Assembly: GCF_030317105.1 (NCBI RefSeq)
Contig: NZ_JASZYG010000003.1
Coordinates: 310,001-374,000, forward strand
Length of the DNA stretch: 64,000 bases
Direction: 5' to 3'
Origin: Variovorax brevis
Lineage (GTDB): Bacteria; Pseudomonadota; Gammaproteobacteria; Burkholderiales; Burkholderiaceae_C
The notes below the pieces were generated by a model. The model ran no database searches and was not told the origin of the DNA. It saw only the letters and a program-made list of their open reading frames with translations. How positions within the stretch are numbered: the stretch's first letter is position 1; the number at the start of each line of letters is the position of its first letter. This document shows positions 38,664 to 50,568 of the stretch, piece by piece. Position numbers and translations under genes: made by a program.

Positions 38664-38739
38664 TGGAGCGGGAAAAGAGTCTCGAACTCTCGACCTCAAC
38701 CTTGGCAAGGTTGCGCTCTACCAACTGAGCTATTCCCGC
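38664..38739 (-). tRNA. tRNA-Gly (anticodon GCC)
   Basis: 76 nt with encoded CCA. The minus strand starts GCGGGAATAGCTCAGTTGGT, has anticodon loop CTTGCCAAG and T-arm AGTTCGAGACT. Confidence 0.97.
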
Positions 38740-38753
38740 GTTTCGAGCTTCGA

Positions 38754-38783
38754 ATTATAGCCCATTTTTTTGGGCCTCCGCAA
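38754..38783 (-). promoter_or_regulatory. Promoter of tRNA-Gly overlapping the lon 3' hairpin
   Basis: On the minus strand -35 TTGCGG, an 18-bp spacer and a perfect -10 TATAAT, about 15 bp before the tRNA. The spacer itself contains GGCCCA-AAAAA-TGGGC, a hairpin that may terminate lon. Confidence 0.7.
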
Positions 38784-38799
38784 GCTCGCACAAAAATCT

Positions 38800-41241
<2,442 letters not shown>

Positions 41242-41370
41242 GGAGATCCTTCAGATGTGAATCAGACAAAGATGGTCGGATCCGCGCGGAATTCAAGTCC
41301 GCGCGGCAAGCCAATCGGGAAACGCGCTATTTGCGCGTGGCCGGGAGCGTGAATTCGAGGTGGCACGGGT

Positions 41371-41526
41371 GGCCCGGAACAGCCGATTCGCGAGTGAAGG
41401 CCGATGCCGGCGGCGTGCGGGGCAAGGCGCAAAGCACAGCAATAGCCAAAGCTATTGCGAGCATTTGCAACGCCGCCCTGCGCGTCGGTGGCGCGGCAGG
41501 CACTCGTGAATTGGCTGTTTCGGGGC
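41371..41526. repeat. 156-bp inverted-repeat element between clpX and lon
   Basis: The outer arms are 26 bp each (41371-41396 and 41501-41526) with about 80 percent match; they share AACAGCC-ATTC-CGAGTG in opposite orientation. At the centre a perfect CAATAGC-caaa-GCTATTG hairpin sits at 41440-41457, and between them are more weakly paired GC-rich stretches, so the whole can fold as one long stem. It lies 1 bp from the clpX stop codon. It resembles a palindromic interspersed element more than a plain terminator: there is no T-run. Confidence 0.7.
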
Positions 41527-41527
41527 A

Positions 41528-42793
41528 CTAGGCCTTCTTGGCTGCCTCTCGATAGACGAGAAGCGGCGGCTTGCTTTCGTCGATCGTGGATTCGTCGACG
41601 ACGACCTTGTCGACGTTCGTTGCGTTGGGCAATTCGAACATGGTGTCGATCAGGGACTGTTCAAGAATCGAGCGCAAGCCGCGCGCGCCAGTCTTGCGAG
41701 CCAGCGCCTTGCGGGCAATCGCCTTGAGCGCCGCGGGGCGGATCTCGAGATCGACGCCTTCCATTTGCAGCAGCTTGACGAACTGCTTGACGACGGCGTT
41801 CTTCGGCTCGGTCAGGATCTGCACCAGCGCGTCTTCGCTGAGTTCGGCCAACGAAGCGACGACCGGCATACGGCCCACCAGTTCGGGGATGAGGCCGAAC
41901 TTGATGAGGTCTTCCGGTTCGACTTCGCGGAACACGTCCGTGAGGCTGCGTTGCTTCTTGCTGCGCACCGAGGCGCCAAAACCGATGCCCGACGCTTCGG
42001 TGCGGTTCTCGATGACCTTTTCAAGGCCAGCGAAAGCGCCACCGCAGATGAACAGGATGTTGGTCGTGTCGATCTGCAGGAAGTCCTGGTTCGGGTGCTT
42101 GCGCCCGCCTTGCGGCGGCACACTGGCCATGGTGCCTTCGATGAGCTTGAGCAGCGCCTGCTGCACGCCCTCGCCCGACACGTCGCGCGTGATGGACGGG
42201 TTGTCCGACTTGCGCGAGATCTTGTCGATTTCGTCGATGTAAACGATGCCGCGCTGGGCACGTTCGACTTCATAGTTGCAGCTTTGCAGCAGCTTCTGGA
42301 TGATGTTCTCGACGTCTTCGCCGACATAGCCGGCTTCGGTCAGCGTCGTGGCGTCGGCCATGACGAATGGCACGTCGAGCTGACGCGCCAGCGTTTGCGC
42401 CAAAAGCGTCTTGCCCGAACCGGTGGGGCCGATCAGCAAAATATTGCTCTTGCTGAGCTCGACGTCGTCGCCCTTGGACTTTTCCTTGTGCTTCAACCGT
42501 TTGTAGTGGTTGTACACGGCGACCGACAGCATGCGCTTGGCGGGCTCCTGGCCAATCACGTAATTGTCGAGATTGGCCTTGATTTCCGAGGGGGTGGGCA
42601 GGTCGCCCTTGGTGTCCCGGTTTTCATCACCTGCGGGCAGCTCGTCACGAATGATTTCGTTGCACAGGTCGATGCATTCATCGCAGATGAAAACCGAGGG
42701 CCCGGCGATCAGCTTCTTTACCTCGTGCTGACTCTTGCCGCAGAACGAGCAGTAAAGCGTTTTTTCGCTGGAGGAGCCTTTTTTCTCGGCCAT
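41528..42793 (-). CDS. clpX: ClpX, ATPase subunit of the ClpXP protease
   Basis: AAA+ unfoldase of 421 residues that delivers substrates to ClpP. The N-terminal zinc-binding domain has CSFCGKSQ and CDECIDLC. Walker A is [12 protein letters not shown], Walker B is [10 protein letters not shown], and the pore loop is in the [11 protein letters not shown] region. A terminator separates it from clpP, so it may also have its own promoter. It is followed by the inverted-repeat element and lon. Confidence 0.98.
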   Translation of the reverse strand: MAEKKGSSSEKTLYCSFCGKSQHEVKKLIAGPSVFICDECIDLCNEIIRDELPAGDENRDTKGDLPTPSEIKANLDNYVIGQEPAKRMLSVAVYNHYKRLKHKEKSKGDDVELSKSNILLIGPTGSGKTLLAQTLARQLDVPFVMADATTLTEAGYVGEDVENIIQKLLQSCNYEVERAQRGIVYIDEIDKISRKSDNPSITRDVSGEGVQQALLKLIEGTMASVPPQGGRKHPNQDFLQIDTTNILFICGGAFAGLEKVIENRTEASGIGFGASVRSKKQRSLTDVFREVEPEDLIKFGLIPELVGRMPVVASLAELSEDALVQILTEPKNAVVKQFVKLLQMEGVDLEIRPAALKAIARKALARKTGARGLRSILEQSLIDTMFELPNATNVDKVVVDESTIDESKPPLLVYREAAKKA

Positions 42794-42832
42794 GGGCAGG
42801 TGCCTCGTAACTGGGGTATATCAATGATAGCG

Positions 42833-42867
42833 AAACAAAAACGGCGTTCTCCGTGTGGAAAACGCCG
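42833..42867 (-). terminator. Terminator between clpP and clpX
   Basis: On the minus strand CGGCGTT pairs with AACGCCG around a 12-nt loop and is followed by TTTTTGTTT. Confidence 0.85.
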
Positions 42868-42893
42868 CCTGTTGCTCGGGCGCCGCAGCGCCT

Positions 42894-43502
42894 TTATCCG
42901 CGCTTGGAGATGACGTTGTCAACCAGGCCGTAGTCTCGGGCTTCGTCGGCGGTCAGGAAATAGTCGCGTTCGGTGTCCCTTGCAATCTTTTCCAGCGGCT
43001 GGCCCGTGCGTTCCGACAGGATGCGGTTCATCTGCTCGCGCGTCTTCAGGATGTCGCGGGCGTGGATCTCGATGTCAGTGGCCTGGCCGCGTGCGCCGCC
43101 CAGCACCTGGTGGATCATGATCTTCGAATTGGGCAGCGAGAAGCGCTTGCCCTTTTCGCCGGCCGCCAGCAGGAACGCGCCCATGCTGGCCGCAAAGCCG
43201 ATGCACAGCGTGGAAACATCCGGCTTGATGAATTGCATCGTGTCGTAGATCGCCATGCCGGCGCTCACGCTGCCGCCCGGCGAGTTGATGTAGAACGAGA
43301 TGTCCTTGTCCGGATTCTCGCTCTCGAGGAACAGCAACTGGGCGACAACCAGATTCGCAGTCTGGTCATTGACCTCGCCAACCAGAAAGATCACGCGCTC
43401 TTTCAGCAGGCGCGAATAGATGTCGTAGGACCGCTCGCCGCGGCCGGACTGCTCGATGACCATCGGCACCATGCCGAGTCCTGTGATTTCCTGTGCGCTC
43501 AT
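42894..43502 (-). CDS. clpP: ClpP protease subunit
   Basis: Serine protease of 202 residues forming the tetradecameric ClpXP/ClpAP chamber. The catalytic serine is Ser106 in [11 protein letters not shown] and the histidine is His131 in MIHQVLGG; the aspartate is in the RDTERD stretch. A short propeptide ([19 protein letters not shown]) is expected to be removed. The ATG at 43502 is the family start. It lies between tig and clpX. Confidence 0.98.
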   Translation of the reverse strand: MSAQEITGLGMVPMVIEQSGRGERSYDIYSRLLKERVIFLVGEVNDQTANLVVAQLLFLESENPDKDISFYINSPGGSVSAGMAIYDTMQFIKPDVSTLCIGFAASMGAFLLAAGEKGKRFSLPNSKIMIHQVLGGARGQATDIEIHARDILKTREQMNRILSERTGQPLEKIARDTERDYFLTADEARDYGLVDNVISKRG

Positions 43503-43607
43503 GTTTACTCTCCAGAGGGGACTTGTACTGTACCCAAACGAAATGGGGCTCGTGCGCGAAAGCACAAGCCCCACACTTTACGAGGGACAGGCCCAACGTT
43601 CAGGCGA

Positions 43608-44924
43608 TCAGCCTTGTTGCTGTGCCATCAGTTCGTCGAACGAGACAGCCTTGTCGTTGACCTTGGCCTTGCTCAGCACGAAATCGGTGACGTTGTTCTC
43701 GATGACGACCGATTCAACTTCCGCCAGGCGGCGGTTGTCGCTGAAGTACCAGCGAACCACGTCTTGCGGCTTCTCGTAGCTGGCAGCCAGCTCGTCGATG
43801 TGGGCCTTGATCTGCTCCGGCTTGGCTTGCAGGTTGTTGGCGCGAACCAGTTCGGCCACCACCAGGCCCAGGCGCACGCGGCGCTCGGCTTGGGGACGGA
43901 ACACTTCGTCGGGGATCGGGGCCTTGTCGGCGTCCTTGATACCGCGCTGCTTGAGTTCGGCGCGGGCGCCTTCGACCATGCGGTCGACTTCGCTTTGCAC
44001 GCTGGACTTGGGCAGGTCGAGTTCGGCGTTGGCGACCAGCGCGTCCATGACGGCCGTCTTGTTGCGCGCCAGCAGGCGGAACTTGACTTCACGCTCGAGG
44101 TTCTTCTTGATGTCGGCGCGCAGGCCTTCCACCGTGGCGTCGGCAATGCCGAGCGACTTGGCGAGCTGTTCGTTGACTTCGGGCAGGTTCGAGGCTTCGA
44201 TCTTCTTCACGGTGACCATGAAGTCGGCTTGCTTGCCGGCCACGTCCTTGCCGTGGTAGTCGGCCGGGAACGACAGCGGGAAGGTGCGGCTGTCGCCGGA
44301 CTTCAGGCCGCGCACGGCGTCTTCGAATTCCTTGAGCATCTGGCCTTCGCCGACGATGAACTGGAAGTCTTCGGCCTTGCCGCCCTGGAAGGTTTCGCCA
44401 TCGATCTTGCCTTCGAAGTCGACCGTGACGCGGTCGTTGTCGGCCACGGCGGCGTCTTGCGGGCGCTGGGCGAAGGTGCGGCGCTGCTTGCGCAGGATGT
44501 CGACTGTCTTGTCGATGGCTTCTTCGGTGACGTCGGCGCTGAGCTTGTCGATTTCGGCACCCGACAGGTCATTGATCTTGACGTCGGGGAACACTTCGAA
44601 CACCGCGTCGAAAGCCACTTCACCTTCGGGGGCTTCTTCTTTCTCGGTGATGCGGGGCTGGCCGGCCACGCGAAGCTTGGCCTCGTTGGCGGCTTGCGAG
44701 AAGGCCTCGCCGACCTTGTCGTTCATGACCTCGTAGTGAACGGAATAGCCGTAGCGCTGGGCCACGACGTTCATTGGCACCTTGCCGGGACGGAAACCGT
44801 CCATCTTCACGGTGCGGGCCAGCTTCCTCAGGCGCGAATCAACTTCGGTCTTGATGGCGCCGACAGGCAGCGTCAGCGTGATCTTGCGTTCGAGCTTCTC
44901 GAGGGTTTCAACGTTCACGGTCAT
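43608..44924 (-). CDS. tig: Trigger factor
   Basis: Ribosome-bound chaperone with peptidyl-prolyl isomerase activity, 438 residues. The N-terminal ribosome-binding part has VKMDGFRPGKVPMNVVAQRY. The FKBP-like domain spans about 160-245 (VADNDRVTVDFEGKIDGETF, SFPADYHGKDVAGKQADFMV), and a long helical C-terminal domain follows. The gene begins about 30 bp after tRNA-Leu(TAG) on the same strand and leads the tig-clpP-clpX-lon block. Confidence 0.97.
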   Translation of the reverse strand: MTVNVETLEKLERKITLTLPVGAIKTEVDSRLRKLARTVKMDGFRPGKVPMNVVAQRYGYSVHYEVMNDKVGEAFSQAANEAKLRVAGQPRITEKEEAPEGEVAFDAVFEVFPDVKINDLSGAEIDKLSADVTEEAIDKTVDILRKQRRTFAQRPQDAAVADNDRVTVDFEGKIDGETFQGGKAEDFQFIVGEGQMLKEFEDAVRGLKSGDSRTFPLSFPADYHGKDVAGKQADFMVTVKKIEASNLPEVNEQLAKSLGIADATVEGLRADIKKNLEREVKFRLLARNKTAVMDALVANAELDLPKSSVQSEVDRMVEGARAELKQRGIKDADKAPIPDEVFRPQAERRVRLGLVVAELVRANNLQAKPEQIKAHIDELAASYEKPQDVVRWYFSDNRRLAEVESVVIENNVTDFVLSKAKVNDKAVSFDELMAQQQG

Positions 44925-44955
44925 TTGGGTTTCCTTATGAGGGGATCTGTAGTGC

Positions 44956-45042
44956 TGGTGCGCGGGGCCGGACTCGAACCGGCACGTTCTTGCGAACGTC
45001 AGGACCTAAACCTGGTGCGTCTACCAATTTCGCCACCCGCGC
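44956..45042 (-). tRNA. tRNA-Leu (anticodon TAG)
   Basis: 87 nt with encoded CCA. The minus strand starts GCGCGGGTGGCGAAATTGGT, has anticodon loop TTTAGGT, a variable arm ACGTTCGCAAGAACGT and T-arm GGTTCGAGTCC. Confidence 0.96.
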
Positions 45043-45132
45043 CAGTTACAGAATTCAGGTGCGGGCGCCTCAAAGAGCCGCTCGCTGAAATTGGTCAACC
45101 CAGTATTTTAATCGGCTTCCGGGGCACTTTTT

Positions 45133-48100
45133 TCACGCCGCAATTCGAGACGCTGCCGGTTCACGCTTGACGCGGAACCAGGCGGCGTACATCGCCGGCA
45201 AGGCCAGCAGCGTGAGCACGGTGGCCACGATGAGGCCGCCCATGATCGCCACCGCCATCGGCCCCCAGAAAACGCTGCGTGACAACGGGATCATCGCCAG
45301 CACGGCGGCAGCCGCCGTCAGCACGATGGGCCGAAGGCGCCGCACCGCCGACTCGACGATCGCGTCCCACGCCGGCACGCCGGCGGCGCGGTCGGATTCG
45401 ATCTGGTCGATCAGGATCACGGAGTTGCGCTGGATCATGCCCATGAGCGCAATCACGCCGAGCAGCGCGACGAAGCCGAAGGGCCGGTTCAGCACCAGCA
45501 AAGCCCCCGCCACGCCCGCGATGCCCAGAGGACCGGTGATGAACACCAGCAGCGAACGGCTGAAGCTGTGCAACTGCAGCATCAGCAGCGTGAAGATGAT
45601 GAACAGCATGATCGGCACGCCCGCCACGATGGACGACGAGCCCTTGCTGCTTTCCTCCACCGCGCCGGCCACCTCGATGCGGTAGGCGCTGCCGCCTTCG
45701 GCCTGCCACTTCGCCTCGATCTTGCGCAGGTCTGGCAATAGTTGCGCGGTGACGGTCGCGCCTTGCAGGCCTTCGACGATGTCTCCCTGCACGGTGATCG
45801 CGTAGTCGCGGTTCTCGCGCCACATCACGCCCGGCTCCCAGGTGAAGACCGGCTTGGCGATCTGCGACAGCGGAATCGAGCGGCCCGACGCCGTCGGCAG
45901 GTAGGCGTTGCCGATGTCCGAGATCTCGCTGCGCTCTTCGGGCGACTGGCGCAGCACGATGTCGATGAGCTTGTCGTTCTCGCGGTACTGGCCGACGGTC
46001 GTGCCGCTGAACATGGTGCGCGAGGCCTGTGCGATCGCCTGGCTGCTGACACCGAGCGCACGCGCCTTGGCCTGGTCGACCTCCAGCTTGATGACCTTGA
46101 CGGACTCGTTCCAGTTGTCGTTCACCCCGCGCATGTTGGGGTTCTCGCGCATGGCGGCCTTGACCTCGTCGGCGCGGGCGCGCAGCTGCGCGGGGTCGGT
46201 GCCGATGACGCGGAACTGCACCGGGTACGGCACGGGAGGCCCATTGGGCAGCAACTTGACCCGCCCGCGCACCTCGGGAAACTCTTCGGCCAGCAATGCG
46301 GGGAAGAGAATCCGCAAGCGCTCGCGCTGCTTCAGGTCCTTGGCCAGCACGATGAACTGGGAGACGTTCGTCTGCGGGAAAACCTGGTCCAGCGGCAGGT
46401 AGAAACGCGGCACACCCGAACCCACCCACGTGCTCACCGTCTTGACGCCATCGATCTCAAGGAAGCGCTTTTCCACCCGCTTGGCCACTTCTTCATTCGC
46501 GGCAAATGACGTGCCTTCCGGCGACCAGACGTCCACCATGATTTCCGGCCGGCTGGAGTCCGGGAAGAACTGCTGCTGCACCTTGCCCATGCCCAGGATG
46601 CCGAGCGCGAAGATCAGCACCGTCGCCCCGATGGTGATCCACCGGTGCGCCACGCACCAGTTCACCGTGGCGCGAAAGGCGTTGTAGAAGGGTGTGTTGA
46701 ACAACTCGTGCGGCGGCGCATCCGGGTCGTGCGGCTTGACCTTGAGCAGCAGCGTGCCGAGGTAGGGCACGAAGTACACCGACACGATCCACGACAGCAC
46801 CAGCGCGATCACCGTCACCGCGAAGATCGCGTAGGTGTACTCGCCGGTCAGCGACTTGGCCAGGCCGATCGGAAGGAACCCCGCGGCGGTGATCAGCGTG
46901 CCGGTGAGCATGGGCTTGGCCGTCACGTCGTAGGCGAAGGTGGCGGCGCGGACCTTGTCGTAGCCCTCTTCCATCTTGCGCACCATCATCTCCACCGCAA
47001 TGATGGCGTCGTCCACCAGCAGGCCGAGCGCGATGATGAGCGAGCCCAGCGAGATCTTGTGCAGGCCGATGTCGAAGTAGTTCATCGCCAGAAAGGTCAC
47101 GGCCAGCACCAGCGGAATCGTGATCGCCACGACCAGGCCCGGGCGAATGTCCACGTACCACCCGAAGCGGCCGCCCTTGTGCAGGCCCAGCGCAATGAAG
47201 CTCACGGCCAGCACGATGGCGACGGCCTCGATCAGCACGCCGACGAACTCATTGACCGAGTTCGACACCGACACCGGCTGGTCCTGCACCTGCGCCAGGT
47301 GCACGCCGAGCGGCAATCGCTTTTCGATGTCGGCTGTCGCCCTGCGCAGCGACTTGCCCAGCGTGATGATGTCGCCGCCCTTGGCCATCGAGACGCCGAG
47401 CGCCACGACTTCGCGGCCCTGGTGGCGCACCTTGACCGCCGGCGGATCGACATAGCCGCGGTGCACGTCGGCGATGTCGCTCAGGCGAAGCTGGTTGCCC
47501 GAACTGCCGCGGATCGGCATGGCGCGCAACTGGTCGACATCGGTGAACTGCCCCCCGACGCGAACCTGCACGATGTCCGCAGGCGACTGGATGGTGCCAG
47601 CGCTTTCGACCGCATTCTGCTGGCCCAGTTGCGCCAGCACGGCGTTGAAGTCCAGCCCCAATTGCGCCAGGCGCTTTTGCGAGACCTCGATGAACACCTT
47701 CTCGTCCTGCACGCCGAACTGGTCGACCTTGGCCACGTCCTTCACGCGCAGCAACTGCTGGCGCACGTCGTCGGCAAACACCTTGAGTTCGGCGCTCGAG
47801 AAGCCATCGCTTTCCAGCGCATAGATCACGCCGTACACGTCGCCGAAGTCGTCGTTGAAAAAGGGACCCTGGACGTTGGCGGGCAAGGTCTGGCGTATGT
47901 CGCCGATCTTCTTGCGCACGGTGTACCAGACGTTCGCCACCTCGCTCGGGCGCGAGTTGTCCTTGATCTGGAAGATGATCTGCGACTCGCCGGGCTTGGA
48001 GTAGCTGCGTATCTTGTCCGCGTAGGGCGCCTCCTGCAGCGCGCGTTCGATCTTGTCGGTGACCTGCTCGGCCACTTGCTGCGCCGTGGCGCCGGGCCAG

Positions 48101-48294
48101 TAGGTGCGCACGACCATCGCGCGGAAGGTAAAGGGCGGGTCTTCGTCCTGCCCGAGCTGGAAATAGGCCGCGAAGCCCAGCAGCATCAACACCACCATCA
48201 GGTAGCGCGTGAGCGGCTCGTGCTCGAGCGCCCATCGGGACAGATTGAACCCGCGCTTTTCGGATGCGCCGGCCGTGTCGGTCTGGGACGTCAT
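45133..48294 (-). CDS. RND efflux transporter permease
   Basis: Inner-membrane proton-driven pump of 1053 residues in the AcrB/MexB superfamily. The N-terminal helix is followed by FQLGQDEDPPFTFRAMVVRT. TM4-region acidic residues lie in ALGLLVDDAIIAVEMMVRKM. Two large periplasmic domains and the C-terminal ALMGMIQRNSVILIDQIESD are seen. The ATG at 48294 is used; upstream codons are shadow. It sits 10 bp after the adaptor gene, and no outer-membrane TolC-type gene is in the window. The drug or substrate is not predictable. Confidence 0.94.
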   Translation of the reverse strand: MTSQTDTAGASEKRGFNLSRWALEHEPLTRYLMVVLMLLGFAAYFQLGQDEDPPFTFRAMVVRTYWPGATAQQVAEQVTDKIERALQEAPYADKIRSYSKPGESQIIFQIKDNSRPSEVANVWYTVRKKIGDIRQTLPANVQGPFFNDDFGDVYGVIYALESDGFSSAELKVFADDVRQQLLRVKDVAKVDQFGVQDEKVFIEVSQKRLAQLGLDFNAVLAQLGQQNAVESAGTIQSPADIVQVRVGGQFTDVDQLRAMPIRGSSGNQLRLSDIADVHRGYVDPPAVKVRHQGREVVALGVSMAKGGDIITLGKSLRRATADIEKRLPLGVHLAQVQDQPVSVSNSVNEFVGVLIEAVAIVLAVSFIALGLHKGGRFGWYVDIRPGLVVAITIPLVLAVTFLAMNYFDIGLHKISLGSLIIALGLLVDDAIIAVEMMVRKMEEGYDKVRAATFAYDVTAKPMLTGTLITAAGFLPIGLAKSLTGEYTYAIFAVTVIALVLSWIVSVYFVPYLGTLLLKVKPHDPDAPPHELFNTPFYNAFRATVNWCVAHRWITIGATVLIFALGILGMGKVQQQFFPDSSRPEIMVDVWSPEGTSFAANEEVAKRVEKRFLEIDGVKTVSTWVGSGVPRFYLPLDQVFPQTNVSQFIVLAKDLKQRERLRILFPALLAEEFPEVRGRVKLLPNGPPVPYPVQFRVIGTDPAQLRARADEVKAAMRENPNMRGVNDNWNESVKVIKLEVDQAKARALGVSSQAIAQASRTMFSGTTVGQYRENDKLIDIVLRQSPEERSEISDIGNAYLPTASGRSIPLSQIAKPVFTWEPGVMWRENRDYAITVQGDIVEGLQGATVTAQLLPDLRKIEAKWQAEGGSAYRIEVAGAVEESSKGSSSIVAGVPIMLFIIFTLLMLQLHSFSRSLLVFITGPLGIAGVAGALLVLNRPFGFVALLGVIALMGMIQRNSVILIDQIESDRAAGVPAWDAIVESAVRRLRPIVLTAAAAVLAMIPLSRSVFWGPMAVAIMGGLIVATVLTLLALPAMYAAWFRVKREPAASRIAA

Positions 48295-48304
48295 GGCGGC
48301 GTCC

Positions 48305-49513
48305 TCAGCGCGCGGCGGTGGAGGTTGCAGGCGCCGCACCCGGCGTGGCGGCGGCTGCCGTCCCGGGCGCGTTGGTGACGGCAGGGGTGTTGATGCCCGA
48401 AGCCGGCCGTGGCTTGTCCTGATAGATCGTCACCTTCTGCCCGGGCGAGAGCACGTGGACGCCTGCCGAGACCACCAACATGCCGGGCGTCACGCCGCCG
48501 GAAATCACTGCATCGTTGCCGTCGGCGGTGGCCACTTGCACCGGCTGCGACCGCACGGTCATGGTGTTCTTGTCGAGCACCCAGACGGCGCTTCCCTGCC
48601 CTTCCTGGCGCAGCGCGCTGGTCGGCAACTTGACCACTTGCGCACCGACGTGTGAGAGCGCCTGTGGCCGTGCATACACCGTTGCGCCCAGCGGTGGCGC
48701 GTTGGCTGCGTCGATGGCGACCTTGATGGTGAAGGTACGCGTCACGGCATCGGCGCTGGCACCGACCTCGCGTACCGTGCCCTGGATGTCGGGCGCACCC
48801 GCCGTCCAGGCACGCACCGTGACAGCCGAGCCGGTCTTGATCTGCGCCGCGCGATCTTCGGGCACCGAGAACACGACGTCCCGCGCACCGTCGTTGGCGA
48901 TGCGCACGACCGGCGTGCCGGCGGCGACGACCTGGCCCGGTTCGGCCTCGATGGCCGTGACGATGCCCGCCACGTCGGCCACCAGCGTCGTGTAGCGCGC
49001 CTGGTTGCCCTGCGACGACACCTGTGCCTGCGCCTGCTCCAGCTGCGCCTGCGCCGCCTTGAAGGTGGCTTCGCGGCGCTCGACTTCGGCGCCGCTGATG
49101 AAGTTCTGCGCCAACAGCGCGCGATAGCGCTTGAGATCCGCAGCGGCCAGGTCGCGGTTGGTCAGGGCGGCGGTGGATTGCGCGCGTGCCGCGTCGGCAG
49201 CGAGCTGGTAGTCCTTGGGGTCGAGCTGCGCCAGCACGTCGCCGGGCTTCACATGCTGGCCGACTTCCGCCTGTCGCCGCGTGATCTTGCCGGCGACCCG
49301 GAACCCGAGACGGGTCTCGGTCCGGGCACGCACCTCGCCGGAAAACTCCAGCGCCGTGCCGTACGAGCCCACCCCGACGGTCACGATCTTGACGGAGCGC
49401 ACAGGCTCCTCGGCGGGCGGCGCCTGCTTGCAGCCCGTCAGGGCGCCGACCAACAAAAGTACGAGGGCGGTGCCGCGAAGCAAACCGGAGGATGAGGCGA
49501 TCGACACAGTCAT
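48305..49513 (-). CDS. RND efflux periplasmic adaptor (membrane fusion) lipoprotein
   Basis: 402 residues. A lipoprotein signal ends in the lipobox LTGC (Cys28). The lipoyl and hairpin part reads EVRARTETRLGFRVAGKITR, RQAEVGQHVKPGDVLAQLDP and a helical hairpin of about 60 residues, followed by beta-barrel and membrane-proximal domains. It bridges the permease and an outer-membrane channel. It is the first gene of the pair and has a strong promoter and palindromic operator just upstream. Confidence 0.93.
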   Translation of the reverse strand: MTVSIASSSGLLRGTALVLLLVGALTGCKQAPPAEEPVRSVKIVTVGVGSYGTALEFSGEVRARTETRLGFRVAGKITRRQAEVGQHVKPGDVLAQLDPKDYQLAADAARAQSTAALTNRDLAAADLKRYRALLAQNFISGAEVERREATFKAAQAQLEQAQAQVSSQGNQARYTTLVADVAGIVTAIEAEPGQVVAAGTPVVRIANDGARDVVFSVPEDRAAQIKTGSAVTVRAWTAGAPDIQGTVREVGASADAVTRTFTIKVAIDAANAPPLGATVYARPQALSHVGAQVVKLPTSALRQEGQGSAVWVLDKNTMTVRSQPVQVATADGNDAVISGGVTPGMLVVSAGVHVLSPGQKVTIYQDKPRPASGINTPAVTNAPGTAAAATPGAAPATSTAAR

Positions 49514-49542
49514 GGGGAAACCCTGGAATTGGCGAAAAGGTC

Positions 49543-49592
49543 ATTAATGACCGCTCGGTTAGTAATCTAGGGTAAACGCGAATCCGTGTCAA
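49543..49592 (-). promoter_or_regulatory. Promoter with overlapping TetR-like operator for the RND efflux genes
   Basis: On the minus strand a perfect -35 TTGACA (49587-49592), a 17-bp spacer and -10 TAGATT (49564-49569). From 49543 to 49566 an imperfect 24-bp palindrome (ATTAATGACCG-ct-CGGTTAGTAAT) covers the -10 and start point. Its core ACCG-N2-CGGT looks like TetR/AcrR-family sites. It also contains a perfect TCATTAATGA palindrome. No tetR gene lies beside it. Confidence 0.7.
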
Positions 49593-49643
49593 CAAGATCA
49601 CGGTGATTCAGCCCGCCAATGCGCGTGCCCGACAATTGGCCGC

Positions 49644-50555
49644 GTGCCAGCCCCATCCCCCACCATCGCTCCGCCCCCCGAATCCCAGACCGCGGGACGG
49701 CATTACGAAAACTTTCCGGTCGCCTCCTGGCTCTGCCCGCCGCACCTTCGCCCGCCGATTGCGGCCATCTATGCCTTTGCCCGCACAGCCGACGACATCG
49801 CCGACGAAGGCGACGCGAGCCCCAAGCAGCGGTTGAAGCAACTTCGCGCCTTTCGCGCCGACCTGAAGCTGGCCGCACGCGGTCAGCCCACGTCGTCCGT
49901 GTGGCCCGGCGTCTTCGAGCCGCTCGCCCGGCAGATGGCGCGCTTTGCCTTGCCCGAGTCCTTGCTCGCCGACCTGCTCTCCGCCTTCATGCAGGACATC
50001 GAGAAGACGCGCGACGGCACCGGCTACGCCGATCGGGACGATCTGCTCGACTACTGCTCGCGCTCGGCCAATCCGGTGGGCCGCCTCATGCTTCACCTGT
50101 ATGAAGTGGATGACGAACGCTCCGTCGCGCAAAGCGACGCCATCTGCACCGCGCTGCAACTCATCAACTTCTGGCAAGACCTGAGCGTCGACCTGCCGCG
50201 TGGCCGCTATTACCTGCCGCATGCCGACTGCGCCGCGCATGGCCTGTCTCCGGAACAGTTCGAGCAGTTCCGCCCGCTGGGCACGGCTCGTCCGCCGCAA
50301 GCGGCCATCGCGCTCGTCGCCGACGAAGTGAAATGGGCCCGCACGCTGATGATGAGCGGCGCGCAACTCGTGCACACGCTGCCCGGCCGCGCAGGCTGGG
50401 AGCTGCGGCTCGTCGTGCAGGGCGGCCTGCGCATCCTCGACAAGATCGAAGCGCAAGGTTTCGACAGCTTCTCGCGCCGGCCGACCGTCAAGGCCCTCGA
50501 TGCCGGCACGCTGGCGTGGAAGGCGATGTGGATGCGGAGACAATCCTTGCCTTGA
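49644..50555 (+). CDS. hpnC: Squalene synthase HpnC (hydroxysqualene-forming)
   Basis: 303 residues, trans-isoprenyl-diphosphate synthase fold. The first Asp-rich motif is ARTADDIADEG and the second is INFWQDLSVDLPRGRYYLP, with CSRSANPVGRLMLHLYEVDD between. In the HpnCDE route this enzyme converts presqualene diphosphate to hydroxysqualene. HpnD follows 13 bp downstream and HpnE after that. Squalene would feed hopanoid synthesis, but no squalene-hopene cyclase is in the window. Confidence 0.92.
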   Translation: MPAPSPTIAPPPESQTAGRHYENFPVASWLCPPHLRPPIAAIYAFARTADDIADEGDASPKQRLKQLRAFRADLKLAARGQPTSSVWPGVFEPLARQMARFALPESLLADLLSAFMQDIEKTRDGTGYADRDDLLDYCSRSANPVGRLMLHLYEVDDERSVAQSDAICTALQLINFWQDLSVDLPRGRYYLPHADCAAHGLSPEQFEQFRPLGTARPPQAAIALVADEVKWARTLMMSGAQLVHTLPGRAGWELRLVVQGGLRILDKIEAQGFDSFSRRPTVKALDAGTLAWKAMWMRRQSLP

Positions 50556-50568
50556 AACCGTCCTTCCG

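Noticed and set aside
37556..38739. tRNA cluster as an integration site of a genomic island
   Set aside because: No integrase, direct repeat of a tRNA 3' end or change in gene style was seen next to these tRNAs.
46645..48378. Long frame antisense to the RND permease
   Set aside because: Shadow of a conserved 1053-residue pump; composition not protein-like.
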